The notes under the pieces were generated by a model that ran no database searches, was not told the origin of the DNA, and saw nothing but the letters and a program-made list of their open reading frames with translations. A stretch of DNA of 43,587 bases from Limisphaerales bacterium (GTDB lineage Bacteria > Verrucomicrobiota > Verrucomicrobiia > Limisphaerales > UBA11358), in the NCBI GenBank assembly GCA_003139955.1, contig PLHK01000154.1, positions 1 to 43,587 of the forward strand, given 5' to 3'. This document shows, in pieces, positions 19,501 to 29,523 of the stretch. A program made the position numbers and the translations under genes. Each line of letters starts with the position of its first letter. Position 1 is the first letter of the stretch.

Positions 19501-22500
19501 ACCTGGAATCCGGCCACCGGCATCGCCGACACGGTTGACGCCATCACCGTGGACACGAACCAGAACATCCTGATTGGCGGCAATTTCATGAATGTCAACC
19601 AGACCCGGCGGGTGGGCATCGCCCGGCTGCTCACCGACGGCAGTCTGGACACCAGCTTCATGGACACCGCCTATAACCAGTTCGCCGGCGTCATCAACCA
19701 TTACCACAACCCGGATGTCGTCAACACCAATGATTATCCGCAGGGCAACCATCGGAATAGCATCGATACCATCGCGGTGGAGGCCGGCGGCAACGTGATT
19801 GTCGGCGGCAACTTTTTACAGGTCGGCGGCGGTTCCTACGGCCATTCCGGCTCGATTGACAGCGTGGTGGGCACGGGTGTGAACGGCATCATTGCTAATG
19901 GTCGCATGGATGTCCATCCGCGCAGCAACGTGGCGCGGTTGGTGGGTTACAGCACGCCCGGCCCCGGCAACCTAGAGTTTTGCAACTTTAACATCCCCCC
20001 GAACACCTACACCGTGGACAAGGATGCCGGCACCCTGTTCCTGACCATGATCCGCACCAACGGCAGTTTGGGCAGCATCGCGGCGAGTCTCATTTCACCG
20101 CCCGGGGCCGTCGGCCAGCCGGGCATCGCCACCGCGGGGACGAATGGCAATTTCACCATCGGCAACACCGAGCCCGAATGGGCGACGATGTGGTCGAGCT
20201 CATGGATGAAGAGCGACGGCTATGAAGGCCAGAATAATTATGGTTACCCGGGCAACGAGGCGGATGAGACGTTTCAAATTTTCAACAACACCAACATCAC
20301 CGGCAACCTGAACGCCAATCTGGCCCTGACCGCGCCCAATCCGAACCTTTTCTTCCTGGGCGGCGAGGAGATTCCCCTCGGCGCGGCGCTGGGGGCCAGC
20401 CATGCCAGCCCGCTGACCATCATTGATGACAATTTTCCGCCCGGCACCTTTGGTTTCAGTTCGCCGACGTACACCGTCAATGGCAGTTCCAATGTGGTGG
20501 CCATCACCGTGGTGCGCACCAATGGCACCGGCGGCAGCGTGAGTATTTCCTACGCCACGTTCAACGGCACGGCCAGCAGTCCGGCCAACTACACGACGGT
20601 GAGCGGCACCTTGACCTTCAATCAGGGGGTCACCAGCCAGACCTTCACCGTTCCCATCATACCCGGCACCGTCACCGGTGCGGATAAGACCTTTAACCTG
20701 ATTCTCTATAGTATCACCGGCGGCGGCAGCTATGGTGTCACTAACGCCGCCGTCACCATTGTGAACAATGTTTTTGGCGCGGGCCACATCGCCTTTGCCT
20801 TTGCCACCAACACCGTGAGCGAAACCGCGGGGGTGGCCGGGGTCGTGTTGAACCGTCTGGGTGCCAGCAGCGGCACCTTGCAAGTCACGGCGGTCACCGG
20901 CGGCGGTTCGGCCGTCAATGGCGTGAACTATGTCGGCACCACGACGAACCTGCAGTGGGTAAACGGCGATGCGCTGCCCAAGACCATTTACATTCCGGTC
21001 ATTCATGACGGGATTTACACCTCCAATCTGACGGTCAACCTCTCGCTGACCAATGGGCTGGCGGGCGGCAAGGCGAGTCCCAATGTTCTCGGGCTTTCCA
21101 CCCTCACCAACTCGACGCTCGTAATCACCAATGTGGATTTCCCGGGGACGGTGCAGTTGTCGTCCGGGGTCTATTCGGTCAAGAAATTCGCTGGGTTCGC
21201 GCTGATTCCGGTGATCCGCACCGGTGGCAGTGCCGGCACCATCACCGTGACCAACTATACGGCCGACGGCACGGCGCTGAACGGTGTGAATTACACCGGC
21301 CAGACCAATGTGCTGGTTTTCACCAACGGGCAGGTCAGCCAGTCTTTCACCGTGCCGATCACCCCGGGGGCCACCAACGGGCTGGTGGCGCTCAACCTCG
21401 GCTTGACCAATGCCGTGGCGCTGAACACCTCCCTGCCTTGGAACGCACTGGGCACCCCGTCAACGGCGGTCTTGAACATCATTGACACCAGTTTGGTGAA
21501 TGAACCGCCCGGCTCGCCGGATACCACTTACAGTCCGCTGGCTGCGTTCAACCAGCCCGTGTTCGCCCTCGCGCTGCAACCCAACAATCAATTGCTGGCC
21601 GCCGGTGATTTCACCATGGCCAACGGCGTGCCGCGCCAGCGCGTCGCGCGCTTGAACTCGGACGGCACGCTGGACGCGTCGTTCTCCCTGCCGTCTTCGG
21701 CCGATGGCGCCAATGCCTCGGTGCGCGCCCTCGCCCTCCAGTCGGACGGGCGGATTTTGGTGGGCGGCTATTTCACCAATTTTAACAGTGTGGTCATGAA
21801 TTATATCGCGCGCCTCAATTACGACGGCTCGCTGGACAGCCGCTTCAATCCCGGTGCGGGCGCGGACAGCCCGGTTTTTGCCCTGGGTCAGACGTTTGTG
21901 AACGGCGCGGCTAAAGTTCTGGTGGGCGGCGCCTTTGCCTCGCTCAGCGGACAGGTGTTCAACTACATCGGCCGGCTGAATGATGACGGGTCGCCCGATA
22001 CGACGTTCAATGCGGGCGGTCTCGGCGCGAACGGGACGGTTTTTGCACTGGCCGTCCAGACGGATGGCAAGGTGGTCATCGGCGGTGACTTCACCGCCTA
22101 TAACAATACGCCCGTCAACCACGTCGCCCGCTTGAACGTGGATGGTTCGCTGGACCTGAACTTCACCAATGCGGTTTCCAATCCGGCGGCGGGGGCGAAC
22201 GGTTCCGTCCGCGCGATTGCGATCCAGCCGGACGGCAAGATTTTGATCGGCGGCCTGTTCACCAATGTGGATGGCGGCAACCTGAACTACCTTGCCCGGC
22301 TGAACACCGATGGCTCATTGGACGCCGGTTTCACGCCGGGCGTCGGTGCTGACGGCGCGGTGTTGAGCATCGCGTTGCAGACGGATGAGCGGATTGTTTT
22401 GGGCGGCCAGTTCACGCATTGCAGCGGGGTCAGCCGCAACCGCCTCACCCGGCTGAATCCGAATGGCACGGTGGATCCCACCATCAATTTTGGCGCGGGG

Positions 22501-25416
22501 GCCAACGATTTTGTGGCGGCCGTGGCCATTCAGGAGGCCACCATCGCGGGCTATCCGACCAATGTCCCGGATGAGAAGCTCATCATCGGCGGCGGGTTCA
22601 CCCAGTATTTTGGCCAGCCGTATTCGCACATCGCGCGGATTTACGGCGGGTCGGTCAGCGGCGTTGGCTCGTTTGAATTTTCCTCGCCCACCTATTCGGT
22701 GAATGAGAATGGCTTGAACGCCTTCGTCACGGTCATCCGCACCGGCGGCACCAGCGGCACCAATGCGAACGGCACGGGCGATATCTTTGTGCCGTTTGCC
22801 ACGGCCAACGGCACGGCGGTCGCGGGCGTCAATTATAGCAATGCGACGACCACTCTGGATTTTCCCGCCGGCGAAGTCATGCGGACCGTCACCATCCCGG
22901 TGAAGGATGACGGCGTCATCACCCCGAACCTGACGGTGAACCTGTCGGTCAGTCCCGTTTTGCCGGCCACCGATGGCGACCAGCCGGCGGCGGTGCTGAC
23001 GATCATCAACGACGACAGTTCGATCAGTTTCTCCTCGTCGAGCTATCAGGTGGCCAAGAACGTCCAGAGTGGCGTCGAACAGATTGACGTTTTGCGGCTG
23101 GGCGGCACCAACGGCACTTCCACGGTCGTGTTCAACACCACCACCAACGGCACGGCGCTGCCCGTCACGGATTATACCCCGCAGACGAATGTGGTGGTCA
23201 CGTTCAATCCGGGCGCCTCGGACGTCCAGGTGCCGATTCCCATCAACAACAACGGGCTGCCCGAAGGCAACCAGACCGTCACCCTCCAGCTCACCAATGT
23301 GACCGGCTCGGCCTTGTATAGTCCGTCGAACGCCACGCTGACCATCATCGACACGGCGCATCTGCCGGGGGTCTTGTCCTTCTCCGCGACGAATTACAAT
23401 GTCGGCTCGTCGGACGGCAACGCCTACCTCACGGTGTATCGCACCAACGGTTTCTCCGGCATCGTCTCGGCGAATTACACCCTCGTGCCGGGTACGGCGC
23501 AGCTCGGCTTGGACTACACGACCACCGGCGGGTTGGTGACGTTTGGTGACGGGGTGACGAATGCCACCATCACGATTCCGCTGGTGCCTCAAGCCCAGGT
23601 CAAACCGCCGGTAAGCCTGTCGGTCTCGTTATCCAACCCGGCTGGCGGCGTGACGCTGGCCAGCCCGACCAATGTCACGGTGACTATTTCCAGTGCGATC
23701 GCCGGCATTTCCTTCGTGACGGCGACCAACACGATGGCCGAGAACAGCGGCGCGGTGGTCGTCAACGTCCAGCGCCTATACGACACCAACAGCATCGTCA
23801 CCGTGAATTACGGCACGGTCAACGGCTCGGCCGTGGCCGGGCTGAATTACACCGCCACCAGCGGCTTATTGCAGTTCACCAATGGCGAGACGCTGAAGTC
23901 CATCACCATTCCGCTGTTGTATGACACGAATGTCACCGGCGATTTGAATTTCAGCGTCCAGTTGTCCAACCCGACCGGCGGCGCGCAATTGCTCGCCCCG
24001 AGCAGCACCGTCGTGATCGAGCAGGACGCGGATGCCGGCTTGAGCTTCAGCGCCGGCACGATGACGGTGCTGAAGAATTCCGGTGTCGCCAACGTCACGG
24101 TGGTCTGCTCCAACCCGCGGGTCGAGCCGGCGGGCACCAACGGCATATCGGTCGGTTATTACACGGTGGATGGCAGCGCCAAGGCGGGCACGGATTATCA
24201 AGCCGCCAGCGGCACGCTCGTTTTCAATGGCGGCGTCGCGACCAACACCTTCCCGGTGACCATTTACAACAACACTCTGGTCAGCAGCAACAAGGTCTTC
24301 TCCGTGGTGCTGACCAATGCGACGGCCCCCGGCCAGATCACCCCGCCCGGCACCGAGTCGGTGGTCATCGCCGAAAGCAACGCCGGGTTGAGCTTCTCGC
24401 AATCCGGTTACACCGTGCTCAAGAATGGCGTTTTTGCCAATATCACCGTCAACCGGACCGGCTATACCAACAGCGTCGTTTCCGTCAACTATCTCGCCAC
24501 CAACGGCACGGCGGTGAACGGCATCAACTTTGTCTCGACCAACGGCGTCTTGGTCTTCAGCAATGGCGTGGTCAGCCAGACGTTCTCCGTGCCCATCATC
24601 GCCAACAGCGTCGTCAACCCGAACCTCACCGTGCTGCTGCAATTGCTCAATCCGGTCAACGGTTACCTCGTGCCGCCCAGCGTGGCGACCCTGACCATTC
24701 TGGAGAACGGCGGCAGCTTCGTCATCCCGGCGGGCGCGCAGGTGGTCACCAATTACACGTCGCATTTGTCTGACGGTGTCATCGGTTCCAACGACACGGT
24801 GCAGGTGCTGTTCGGGCTGCGCGACAGCGCCGGGCTGAACGTGACCAACCTCATCGCGTATCTGCTGACCACCAACGGCGTGGTTTCACCAAGTCCCGCC
24901 AGCCAGGTCTATGGGCCGCTGACGGTCTATGGCCACTCGGTGTCGCAGCCGTTCACCTTCACGGCGCACAGCACCAACTCGTTCGCCATCGCGCCGACCT
25001 TTGCGCTCTATGACAATGCCAAGCCCATCGGCACGGCGAGTTTTCATTTCAGCATCGGCAACTGGACGACCAGCTTCGCCAGCACCAACGCCATTGTCAT
25101 CCTGGATGACACCAACGCCTCGCCGTATCCCTCCGCCATCAATGTGAGCGGCATCGGCTCCACGCTGATCAAGGCCACTGTGACGCTGAACAAACTGACC
25201 CACACGTACCCGCATGACATCGATGCGCTCGTGGTTTCGCCGGCGGGAACGAATACCTTGATCATGGCCCATGTCGGTGGTGGCACCAACGGCAACAGCG
25301 TGACCAACATCACCCTGAACTTTGACGACGCGGCCGCCTCGTCGTTGACGCAAAACCGGCTCACCACCAGCACCAACAAGCCGACGCAGTTTTATCCGGT
25401 GCAAAATTTCCCCTGA
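16561..25416 (+). CDS. giant secreted protein: PPC-like, delta-60 propellers, Calx-beta array, truncated P-domain-like end
   Basis: A 2951-residue exported protein. The start at 16561 overlaps the upstream stop. A GTG at 16636 with GGAG seven bases upstream is a strong alternative and would give a shorter signal peptide ([19 protein letters not shown]). Modules in order: PPC-like domain (about 65-230, [15 protein letters not shown]); a Calx-beta-like region; seven delta-60 repeats (about 605-1130) with an inserted beta domain in the fourth; four Calx-beta repeats (about 1140-1650); seven delta-60 repeats (about 1657-2032, for example [18 protein letters not shown]); six Calx-beta repeats (about 2035-2718); and the first half of a P-domain-like sandwich ending at QNFP. 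Known roles of such modules are calcium-dependent adhesion and scaffolding. No catalytic motif is seen. Confidence 0.88.
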   Translation: MNRGPKTFENETRAAWLRRNDWRNVVKTIRNKMAGHLPVRRLVAGAWLKLALVLGFALLAGLAGAQPANDMFTNAVTISGLSGTLSSSNNGATLEPGEPTFINADDFASVDQSVWYQWTAPSNGVASFDTFGSSFDTVLAVYTNNPVFTTNTVLTTNIFMVVTTNTVITASAATVTNLSLVAANDDYITLVVVASRLTFMAVQGTTYYISVNGNADPAPGYSDAGTFVLDWSETVPTIPSGTFYFTSPTYTASDQENHQPNNPYSPSVYESWRGARVTISRTNGCSGRVDVPYYVITQGYTNIIPGYTNVFGTFTNIVPTYTNSVPYLTNNGSVVFDDYQMGADIAVPVISLKTLTVTNITPVVSGGVTNGYTTNIVSYAPSASMTVMMGTPTLDPLESPDLLPPAAVGGTNGTSAIINILSTTLQAHGGSGPVFFNIERCWFRTDRNVNGGSAYIYVFPSALPTQPGLNYLVDYNIDYGGNHTFPLQADSDYANPGTDFTDVSGTLTYTYGQSPIPEPIVIPIHAISSAAFNEDLQITLQNPRDSAGNTLALGQVNTATLTILFNVQPAGAVDQGWNPDGDANSIPPYLKYPGTQGGVSDSANGNGGTVYAVAEQPDGKAVVAGSFISFDSNPYNRIVRLLNNGYQDPAFLAAPNSGANDAIYALALQPNGQIIIGGNFTSFNGVNRNHIARLNADGSVDTTFNPGSGANGKVWAVGLQSDGKIFIAGEFTSYNSTNCNYLARLNPDGSLDTGFNPGSSLNGPVYALAVPPYAPINLTNVTAGGAAEVDTPVSLGSSTSGTLSVNYNMLSIPDDMRVFYGTTNGVLIYDTGNVSGIGQFVLPFGPTNGITTNLITIVMDQGNGTPGTYWSYSASIVTAGSTQVYAGGAFNQVNGASYGGVARFNGDGTVDYTFAPGIGTYNPNTGNTDPIYALGLQANGQLLAGGAFSTVELTSFNGICRFNTDGTLDLSFSTLGATNGTWNPATGIADTVDAITVDTNQNILIGGNFMNVNQTRRVGIARLLTDGSLDTSFMDTAYNQFAGVINHYHNPDVVNTNDYPQGNHRNSIDTIAVEAGGNVIVGGNFLQVGGGSYGHSGSIDSVVGTGVNGIIANGRMDVHPRSNVARLVGYSTPGPGNLEFCNFNIPPNTYTVDKDAGTLFLTMIRTNGSLGSIAASLISPPGAVGQPGIATAGTNGNFTIGNTEPEWATMWSSSWMKSDGYEGQNNYGYPGNEADETFQIFNNTNITGNLNANLALTAPNPNLFFLGGEEIPLGAALGASHASPLTIIDDNFPPGTFGFSSPTYTVNGSSNVVAITVVRTNGTGGSVSISYATFNGTASSPANYTTVSGTLTFNQGVTSQTFTVPIIPGTVTGADKTFNLILYSITGGGSYGVTNAAVTIVNNVFGAGHIAFAFATNTVSETAGVAGVVLNRLGASSGTLQVTAVTGGGSAVNGVNYVGTTTNLQWVNGDALPKTIYIPVIHDGIYTSNLTVNLSLTNGLAGGKASPNVLGLSTLTNSTLVITNVDFPGTVQLSSGVYSVKKFAGFALIPVIRTGGSAGTITVTNYTADGTALNGVNYTGQTNVLVFTNGQVSQSFTVPITPGATNGLVALNLGLTNAVALNTSLPWNALGTPSTAVLNIIDTSLVNEPPGSPDTTYSPLAAFNQPVFALALQPNNQLLAAGDFTMANGVPRQRVARLNSDGTLDASFSLPSSADGANASVRALALQSDGRILVGGYFTNFNSVVMNYIARLNYDGSLDSRFNPGAGADSPVFALGQTFVNGAAKVLVGGAFASLSGQVFNYIGRLNDDGSPDTTFNAGGLGANGTVFALAVQTDGKVVIGGDFTAYNNTPVNHVARLNVDGSLDLNFTNAVSNPAAGANGSVRAIAIQPDGKILIGGLFTNVDGGNLNYLARLNTDGSLDAGFTPGVGADGAVLSIALQTDERIVLGGQFTHCSGVSRNRLTRLNPNGTVDPTINFGAGANDFVAAVAIQEATIAGYPTNVPDEKLIIGGGFTQYFGQPYSHIARIYGGSVSGVGSFEFSSPTYSVNENGLNAFVTVIRTGGTSGTNANGTGDIFVPFATANGTAVAGVNYSNATTTLDFPAGEVMRTVTIPVKDDGVITPNLTVNLSVSPVLPATDGDQPAAVLTIINDDSSISFSSSSYQVAKNVQSGVEQIDVLRLGGTNGTSTVVFNTTTNGTALPVTDYTPQTNVVVTFNPGASDVQVPIPINNNGLPEGNQTVTLQLTNVTGSALYSPSNATLTIIDTAHLPGVLSFSATNYNVGSSDGNAYLTVYRTNGFSGIVSANYTLVPGTAQLGLDYTTTGGLVTFGDGVTNATITIPLVPQAQVKPPVSLSVSLSNPAGGVTLASPTNVTVTISSAIAGISFVTATNTMAENSGAVVVNVQRLYDTNSIVTVNYGTVNGSAVAGLNYTATSGLLQFTNGETLKSITIPLLYDTNVTGDLNFSVQLSNPTGGAQLLAPSSTVVIEQDADAGLSFSAGTMTVLKNSGVANVTVVCSNPRVEPAGTNGISVGYYTVDGSAKAGTDYQAASGTLVFNGGVATNTFPVTIYNNTLVSSNKVFSVVLTNATAPGQITPPGTESVVIAESNAGLSFSQSGYTVLKNGVFANITVNRTGYTNSVVSVNYLATNGTAVNGINFVSTNGVLVFSNGVVSQTFSVPIIANSVVNPNLTVLLQLLNPVNGYLVPPSVATLTILENGGSFVIPAGAQVVTNYTSHLSDGVIGSNDTVQVLFGLRDSAGLNVTNLIAYLLTTNGVVSPSPASQVYGPLTVYGHSVSQPFTFTAHSTNSFAIAPTFALYDNAKPIGTASFHFSIGNWTTSFASTNAIVILDDTNASPYPSAINVSGIGSTLIKATVTLNKLTHTYPHDIDALVVSPAGTNTLIMAHVGGGTNGNSVTNITLNFDDAAASSLTQNRLTTSTNKPTQFYPVQNFP

Positions 25417-25449
25417 TGCCATGTCGCGCACCTTTCAACCAGAGATTTT

Positions 25450-27903
25450 ATGAGCAAGACGTTTTTCAAGATGGGACTCGGCCTGCTGGCGGTGGCGGGA
25501 CTGGTCTGGCCGGCGGCGGCGGCGTTGCCCGGCCTGACGACCTTGTCCGGCCATGTGCCCGCCATGGTCTCGCAACTGGTTTCGACCGGCCGGCTGGTAT
25601 CCACCAACCATCTCCGTCTCGCCATCGGCTTGCCCTTGCACAACCAGGCCGGTTTGGATGCGCTGTTGCAGCAGATCAATGATCCCGCCAGTCCCAGCTA
25701 TCATCACTATCTGACGCCGGATCAGTTTGCGACCCAGTTTGGTCCCACCCCGGCGGATTATCAGGCTGTGCTGGATTTTGCCCGGACCAACGGATTTACC
25801 GTGACGCGCACCCACCCCAACCGGATGCTCGTGGATGTGGATGGCCAGGTTGCTGATATTGAAAAAACCTTTCATGTCAAACTGTCCACGTATCATCATC
25901 CCAAGGAGCCGCGGGATTTTTTTGCCCCTGATGTTGAGCCGTCCGTGGACGCGAATCTGCCCATCTTGAACGTTCAGGGCCTGAACAACTATGTTGTGCC
26001 GCACCCGTTTTTAGAAAAGATGCCGGCGTCGAAAATCAAACCGGGCATTGGTTCCGCCCCGGGTGGTGGTTACCTGGGTTCGGATTTCCGCAACGCCTAC
26101 GCGCCGGGCACCGCCTTGAACGGCTCCGGCCAGAGTGTCGGTCTGTTGCAGTTTGACGGATACTATGCCAGCGACATTGCCACGTATGAAGGTCTGGCCG
26201 GTTTGCCCAATGTGCCGTTGCAGAACGTGCTGCTGGACGGTTTTAATGGCACGCCGGGTGTGAATAACGACGAAGTGTGTCTCGATATCGAAACCTCCAT
26301 CTCGATGGCTCCGGGATTGTCCCGGGTCGTGGTGTTTGAGGCCGGCCCGGCCGGCAATGCCGATGACATCTTGAGCAGCATGGCGGCCAGCAATACGATC
26401 AAGCAGTTAAGCGCTTCCTGGGGCTATCCCGTGGATGCGACCACGGAACAATTATATAAACAGCTCGCCGTGCAAGGGCAGACCTTCTTGAACGCCTCCG
26501 GCGATGGCGATGCGTGGGTTGGCCCGATCCCTTATGGCTCTTGCGAGGATCCGAACATCACCATTGTCGGCGGGACGACGTTGACCATGAACGGCGTGGC
26601 CACCTCGTACGCGTCGGAAAAAGTTTGGAACTGGGGTTTCGTCGGCGATTACAATTGGAATCCGGATGGATATGCCGGCAGCAGCGGTGGCATCAGCACC
26701 GATGTGAACATCCCCGGCTGGCAGCAGGGCATCAGCATGGCCACCAATCATGGTTCCACCACCTATCGCAATGTTCCCGACGTGGCCTTGACGGGCGACA
26801 ATGTGTTTATCGTTTCCAGCGGCGGCAGCCAGAGCCTGGTGGGCGGCACGAGTTGTGCCTCGCCCTTATGGGCCGGCTTCATGGCGCTGGTCAACCAGCA
26901 GGCCGCCATCAACGGCAAGCCTTCCGTCGGTTTTCTGGCTCCGGCGGTTTATGCTCTGGCCAAAACCGCCAGCTATACGAATTGTTTTCATGACATCATT
27001 GCCGGTGACAATACTTGGGATCAAAGCCTGACCAACTTTTTTGCCGTGCCGGGTTATGATCTGGCCACGGGACTCGGCACCCCCAATGGCATCAACCTGA
27101 TCAACGCTCTTGCCGGCGGCGGCGGCGGCGGGCCGATCATCTCCGCGCCGCTGCCGCCGTGGGGCAATACTTTGAGCGTCATGAATGGCGGCAATCCCAA
27201 CGGCGACTGGTTTCTGTTTGTGCAGGATGACAAGGTGGCGGACACCGGCATCATTTCCAATGGCTGGTCGGTCGCGCTCACCACCGAAAGCCCGGTCGGT
27301 TACGCGGCGGACAACCAGGTTTACGCCACCCCCGCCAGTGTGACGCTCACTGCCAACACCACCTGGCCGGTCTCGCTGTCCGTCACCAATTATGGCCCGT
27401 CGGCCTCCACCAATGTTTACATCACCGATACCCTGCCCGTTCCCGGCACGGGCGTCACGCTGGTTTCCTCCAACGCCACCGCCGGCGCGGTAAGTGTCAC
27501 TGGCGACACGCTCACGTGGACGGTCGGCAACCTCCCCGTCAATGCCGGTGCCGGGTTGACGTTGAATTTTTACGCCAGTTCCGCCGCCTTGGGCCTCTAC
27601 ACCAACACCGCCCAGGTGTATGCGACCACCACCGATCCGAATCCCGACGACAACATCAGCGCGGCCACGCTGCTCGTCTCCGGTTCGGCCACGCCGCCGC
27701 AATTGACGACCGGCTACACCGTTGGCACCGGCGCGTTCCATTTGTCGGTCACGGGCGCGGCCGGCCAGTCCGCCATCGTCCAGGCGTCCACCAACCTCGT
27801 TTCCTGGGTGCCCGTCTTCACCAACGTGATTCCGTTCAGCTACACCAACTTTGATTCGACCAACTACCTGATGCGCTTCTACCGGGTCGTGGTCGGCCCC
27901 TGA
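25450..27903 (+). CDS. S53 (sedolisin/kumamolisin) peptidase fused to half a P-domain and a DUF11-like tail
   Basis: A secreted serine-carboxyl endopeptidase of 817 residues. Signal peptide 1-25, then an S53 activation prodomain (YHHYLTPDQFATQFGP), then the catalytic domain. The Glu/Asp pair is E275/D279 (DEVCLDIETS), the oxyanion Asp is D352 (NASGDGDAW), and the nucleophile is S468 in GGTSCASPLWAGF. The calcium-site end is GYDLATGLGTPNG. A Gly-rich linker at about 558-562 is followed by the second half of a P-domain-like sandwich (NPNGDWFLFVQDD ... ISNGWSVALTTE), a DUF11-like repeat (SVTNYGPSASTNVYITDTLP) and a verrucomicrobial end domain (QASTNLVSWVPVF ... FYRVVV). The first half of that sandwich is at the end of the upstream gene, 33 bases away. 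S53 enzymes usually work at acid pH; what it cleaves is unknown. Confidence 0.92.
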   Translation: MSKTFFKMGLGLLAVAGLVWPAAAALPGLTTLSGHVPAMVSQLVSTGRLVSTNHLRLAIGLPLHNQAGLDALLQQINDPASPSYHHYLTPDQFATQFGPTPADYQAVLDFARTNGFTVTRTHPNRMLVDVDGQVADIEKTFHVKLSTYHHPKEPRDFFAPDVEPSVDANLPILNVQGLNNYVVPHPFLEKMPASKIKPGIGSAPGGGYLGSDFRNAYAPGTALNGSGQSVGLLQFDGYYASDIATYEGLAGLPNVPLQNVLLDGFNGTPGVNNDEVCLDIETSISMAPGLSRVVVFEAGPAGNADDILSSMAASNTIKQLSASWGYPVDATTEQLYKQLAVQGQTFLNASGDGDAWVGPIPYGSCEDPNITIVGGTTLTMNGVATSYASEKVWNWGFVGDYNWNPDGYAGSSGGISTDVNIPGWQQGISMATNHGSTTYRNVPDVALTGDNVFIVSSGGSQSLVGGTSCASPLWAGFMALVNQQAAINGKPSVGFLAPAVYALAKTASYTNCFHDIIAGDNTWDQSLTNFFAVPGYDLATGLGTPNGINLINALAGGGGGGPIISAPLPPWGNTLSVMNGGNPNGDWFLFVQDDKVADTGIISNGWSVALTTESPVGYAADNQVYATPASVTLTANTTWPVSLSVTNYGPSASTNVYITDTLPVPGTGVTLVSSNATAGAVSVTGDTLTWTVGNLPVNAGAGLTLNFYASSAALGLYTNTAQVYATTTDPNPDDNISAATLLVSGSATPPQLTTGYTVGTGAFHLSVTGAAGQSAIVQASTNLVSWVPVFTNVIPFSYTNFDSTNYLMRFYRVVVGP

Positions 27904-27909
27904 TCCGGC

Positions 27910-28494
27910 ATGAAACTCTGCGGCTTGACCGGCGGCGTCGGGATGGGCAAATCCACCGCCGCCGCTTTTTTTTCAGGACTCGGCGCGCGCGTCGTGGACA
28001 CCGATGAGCTCGCCCGCCAGTTGGTCCGACCCGGCCAGCCCGCCCTGGCGGAGATCCAGACGGTCTTCGGCGGCGAATTCCTGGCCGCCGACGGAACCCT
28101 GAAGCGCGACGAACTGGCGCGCCTCGTGTTTGCCGATACCAGCGCGCGCCAAAAGCTCGAGGCCATTTTACACCCGCGCATCCGTGAGGCGTGGCTCGCG
28201 CAGGTGGAAAATTGGCGGCAGGAAAACTGCCCGCTCGCCCTCGTCGTCATCCCGCTCCTGTTTGAGACCGCCGCCGAAAATCATTTTGAAAAGATCATCT
28301 GCGTCGCCTGTTCGCCGGCATCGCAACGCGAACGCCTCGCCGCGCGCGGCTGGTCGCCGGAACAGATCCGGCAGCGCAGCGCGGCGCAACTGCCCGTGGC
28401 GCAGAAAATCGCGCGGTCACATTATGTTCTCTGGACCGAAGGTAAACTGGCGTCGCACGCGCAGCAGGTGTCCCGCGTCGTTGCCGGCTTCTGA
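27910..28494 (+). CDS. coaE: dephospho-CoA kinase
   Basis: Cytoplasmic enzyme of the last step of coenzyme A synthesis; it phosphorylates the 3'-hydroxyl of dephospho-CoA with ATP. The P-loop GLTGGVGMGKST is at residues 5-16, then VVDTDELARQLV (substrate-site Asp), a LHPRIREAW block, VVIPLLFETA, and the lid region ERLAARGWSPEQIRQRSAAQ. The length of 194 residues is typical. It starts 6 bases after the S53 peptidase stop, so it is likely transcribed from the long upstream unit or from a promoter inside it. No functional link to the surface genes is evident. Confidence 0.95.
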   Translation: MKLCGLTGGVGMGKSTAAAFFSGLGARVVDTDELARQLVRPGQPALAEIQTVFGGEFLAADGTLKRDELARLVFADTSARQKLEAILHPRIREAWLAQVENWRQENCPLALVVIPLLFETAAENHFEKIICVACSPASQRERLAARGWSPEQIRQRSAAQLPVAQKIARSHYVLWTEGKLASHAQQVSRVVAGF

Positions 28495-28609
28495 ATTTTC
28501 ATCTGGAGCAAAATCGGGTTCACCGGATTATATCCTTCACCCGCCCAAACCGGCTGTGCCCCGGCTCAAACGCGTCCGGCGTTAAAAGCGCGGGTCACGG
28601 CACGGTGCC

Positions 28610-28777
28610 CTAGCGTTTTGATTTCGTTCTTGAATCCGATGAGTGAATTTTTCTGCCATCGAAAACCACCCCATTCGACGAGTCATGGGACAATTTTTCC
28701 AATTTGCGCAGCCGCACATCGCGGGCGTTTACCGCCTTGATGATGGCATTTATTTCTTGTGAGGCCTTCTTTGGCAA
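28610..28777 (-). CDS. possible small protein, TTG start
   Basis: On the minus strand AGGAG lies 9 bases upstream of a TTG at 28777, which opens a 55-codon frame ending at TAG (28610-28612). An in-frame TAG just upstream rules out a longer version. The product is Lys/Arg-rich and begins MPKKASQEINAIIKAVNARD, followed by a helical VRLRKLEKLSHDS part and a polar tail. It looks like protein rather than random sequence, but I recognise no family and it could be a remnant. The surrounding kilobase is otherwise gene-poor. Confidence 0.4.
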   Translation of the reverse strand: MPKKASQEINAIIKAVNARDVRLRKLEKLSHDSSNGVVFDGRKIHSSDSRTKSKR

Positions 28778-29108
28778 AACGTTTTTCTCCTATCTGAAAG
28801 ACCTTGCCCGCAGCGCGTTGCGTCTTCAAATAATTTCTCAATCAACTAGCTTACATTTGTGAGCCGGCCTTGCGTTTGCAAAGAATATGACCCCGCTGCT
28901 TTTTGGCGACGGTCCTTTGTGATCAGTCAAAACGCTTATTTCATTCAATCTTTACGGGCTTTTTCAATAAATCTACATCCGTCAGAGGCCTACTCCCGGC
29001 GGGTTCATGTACCCAGAACTGGTGACTCGTAACCATCCGCGGATTGAGTATGCTGATGACGTTGGAAGTAGTGACTCCAACTAAAACTTTAAGTGTGTTG
29101 TTCCCAAG
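28778..29108. other. gene-poor stretch, possibly structured RNA
   Basis: No credible protein gene is seen here. The last part, about 28940-29108, contains a small hairpin (GTTGGA with TCCAAC, 29063-29083) and leads directly into a strong terminator. The open frames on either strand (for example minus 28941-29210) lack an RBS and run across the terminator and a pseudogene fragment, so I left them out. Confidence 0.35.
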
Positions 29109-29142
29109 GAGGCCGGAGTAGTGTCCGGCCTCTTTGTTTTTC
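29109..29142 (+). terminator. Rho-independent terminator
   Basis: A perfect 9-bp GC-rich stem, GAGGCCGGA (29109-29117) and TCCGGCCTC (29124-29132), with a 6-base loop is followed by TTTGTTTTT. This is the clearest intrinsic terminator in the window. It is about 600 bases after coaE, so it may end a read-through coaE transcript or a small RNA transcribed from the preceding gene-poor stretch. Confidence 0.75.
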
Positions 29143-29171
29143 CAGCAGGGCTGTTCTAGGAACCAGCCCGC

Positions 29172-29339
29172 AATTGAAACTGCCCCGTTTCCCGCGCCCT
29201 CTTCGCGCATGGCGCAAAAGGTTTCCCCCCCAAACCGTCTGCCCTCCTCGACACCCGCGTCGTTTATTGCGGCGACAATCTGGAATCACTCGCCAAGCTG
29301 CCCGCCGCCTGCGTGGATTTGATCTGCCTCGCCCCGCCC
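29172..29339 (+). pseudogene. decayed 5' end of a DNA methyltransferase gene
   Basis: This stretch matches the leader and first about 50 codons of the intact methyltransferase gene (29487-29679), including the shared upstream CCCCGTTTCCCGCGC and CTTCGCGCATGGC around the start codon at 29209. A frame equivalent to TRVVYCGDNLESLAKLP is visible, but it is out of frame with that ATG because of internal deletions. The catalytic DPPF equivalent has become APPK. Similarity stops exactly after CCCGCCC at 29339, where a dispersed palindromic element begins. It is a dead remnant of a related gene. Confidence 0.8.
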
Positions 29340-29340
29340 A

Positions 29341-29434
29341 AATCCCAACGGGATTAAATCATCCAGCCCGGGGTTGCGCGGAACGAGCTACCCTGGGTGA
29401 ACCGAAATCAAATTCATCAACTCTGAAAGAGTTG
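29341..29434. repeat. dispersed palindromic repeat element
   Basis: Three consecutive palindromes: AATCCC-AAC-GGGATT (29341-29355), CCCGGGGT with ACCCTGGG (29367-29397, one G-T pair), and CAACTCT-GAA-AGAGTTG (29418-29434). I recall very similar CCCTGGGT and AACTCTGAAAGAGTT blocks scattered through verrucomicrobial and planctomycete genomes. Here the element abuts the breakpoint of the methyltransferase remnant, suggesting it took part in, or inserted after, the disruption. Confidence 0.6.
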
Positions 29435-29523
29435 TATTAATCCCACACATATCCCGAACCTCAGCGCGCGCGCCTGGCTCGCCCGGAATTGACGCCGCCC
29501 CGTTTCCCGCGCACACTTCGCGC

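Noticed and set aside
28941-29210. 89-residue minus-strand frame
   Set aside because: It crosses the terminator stem and the methyltransferase remnant and lacks an RBS.
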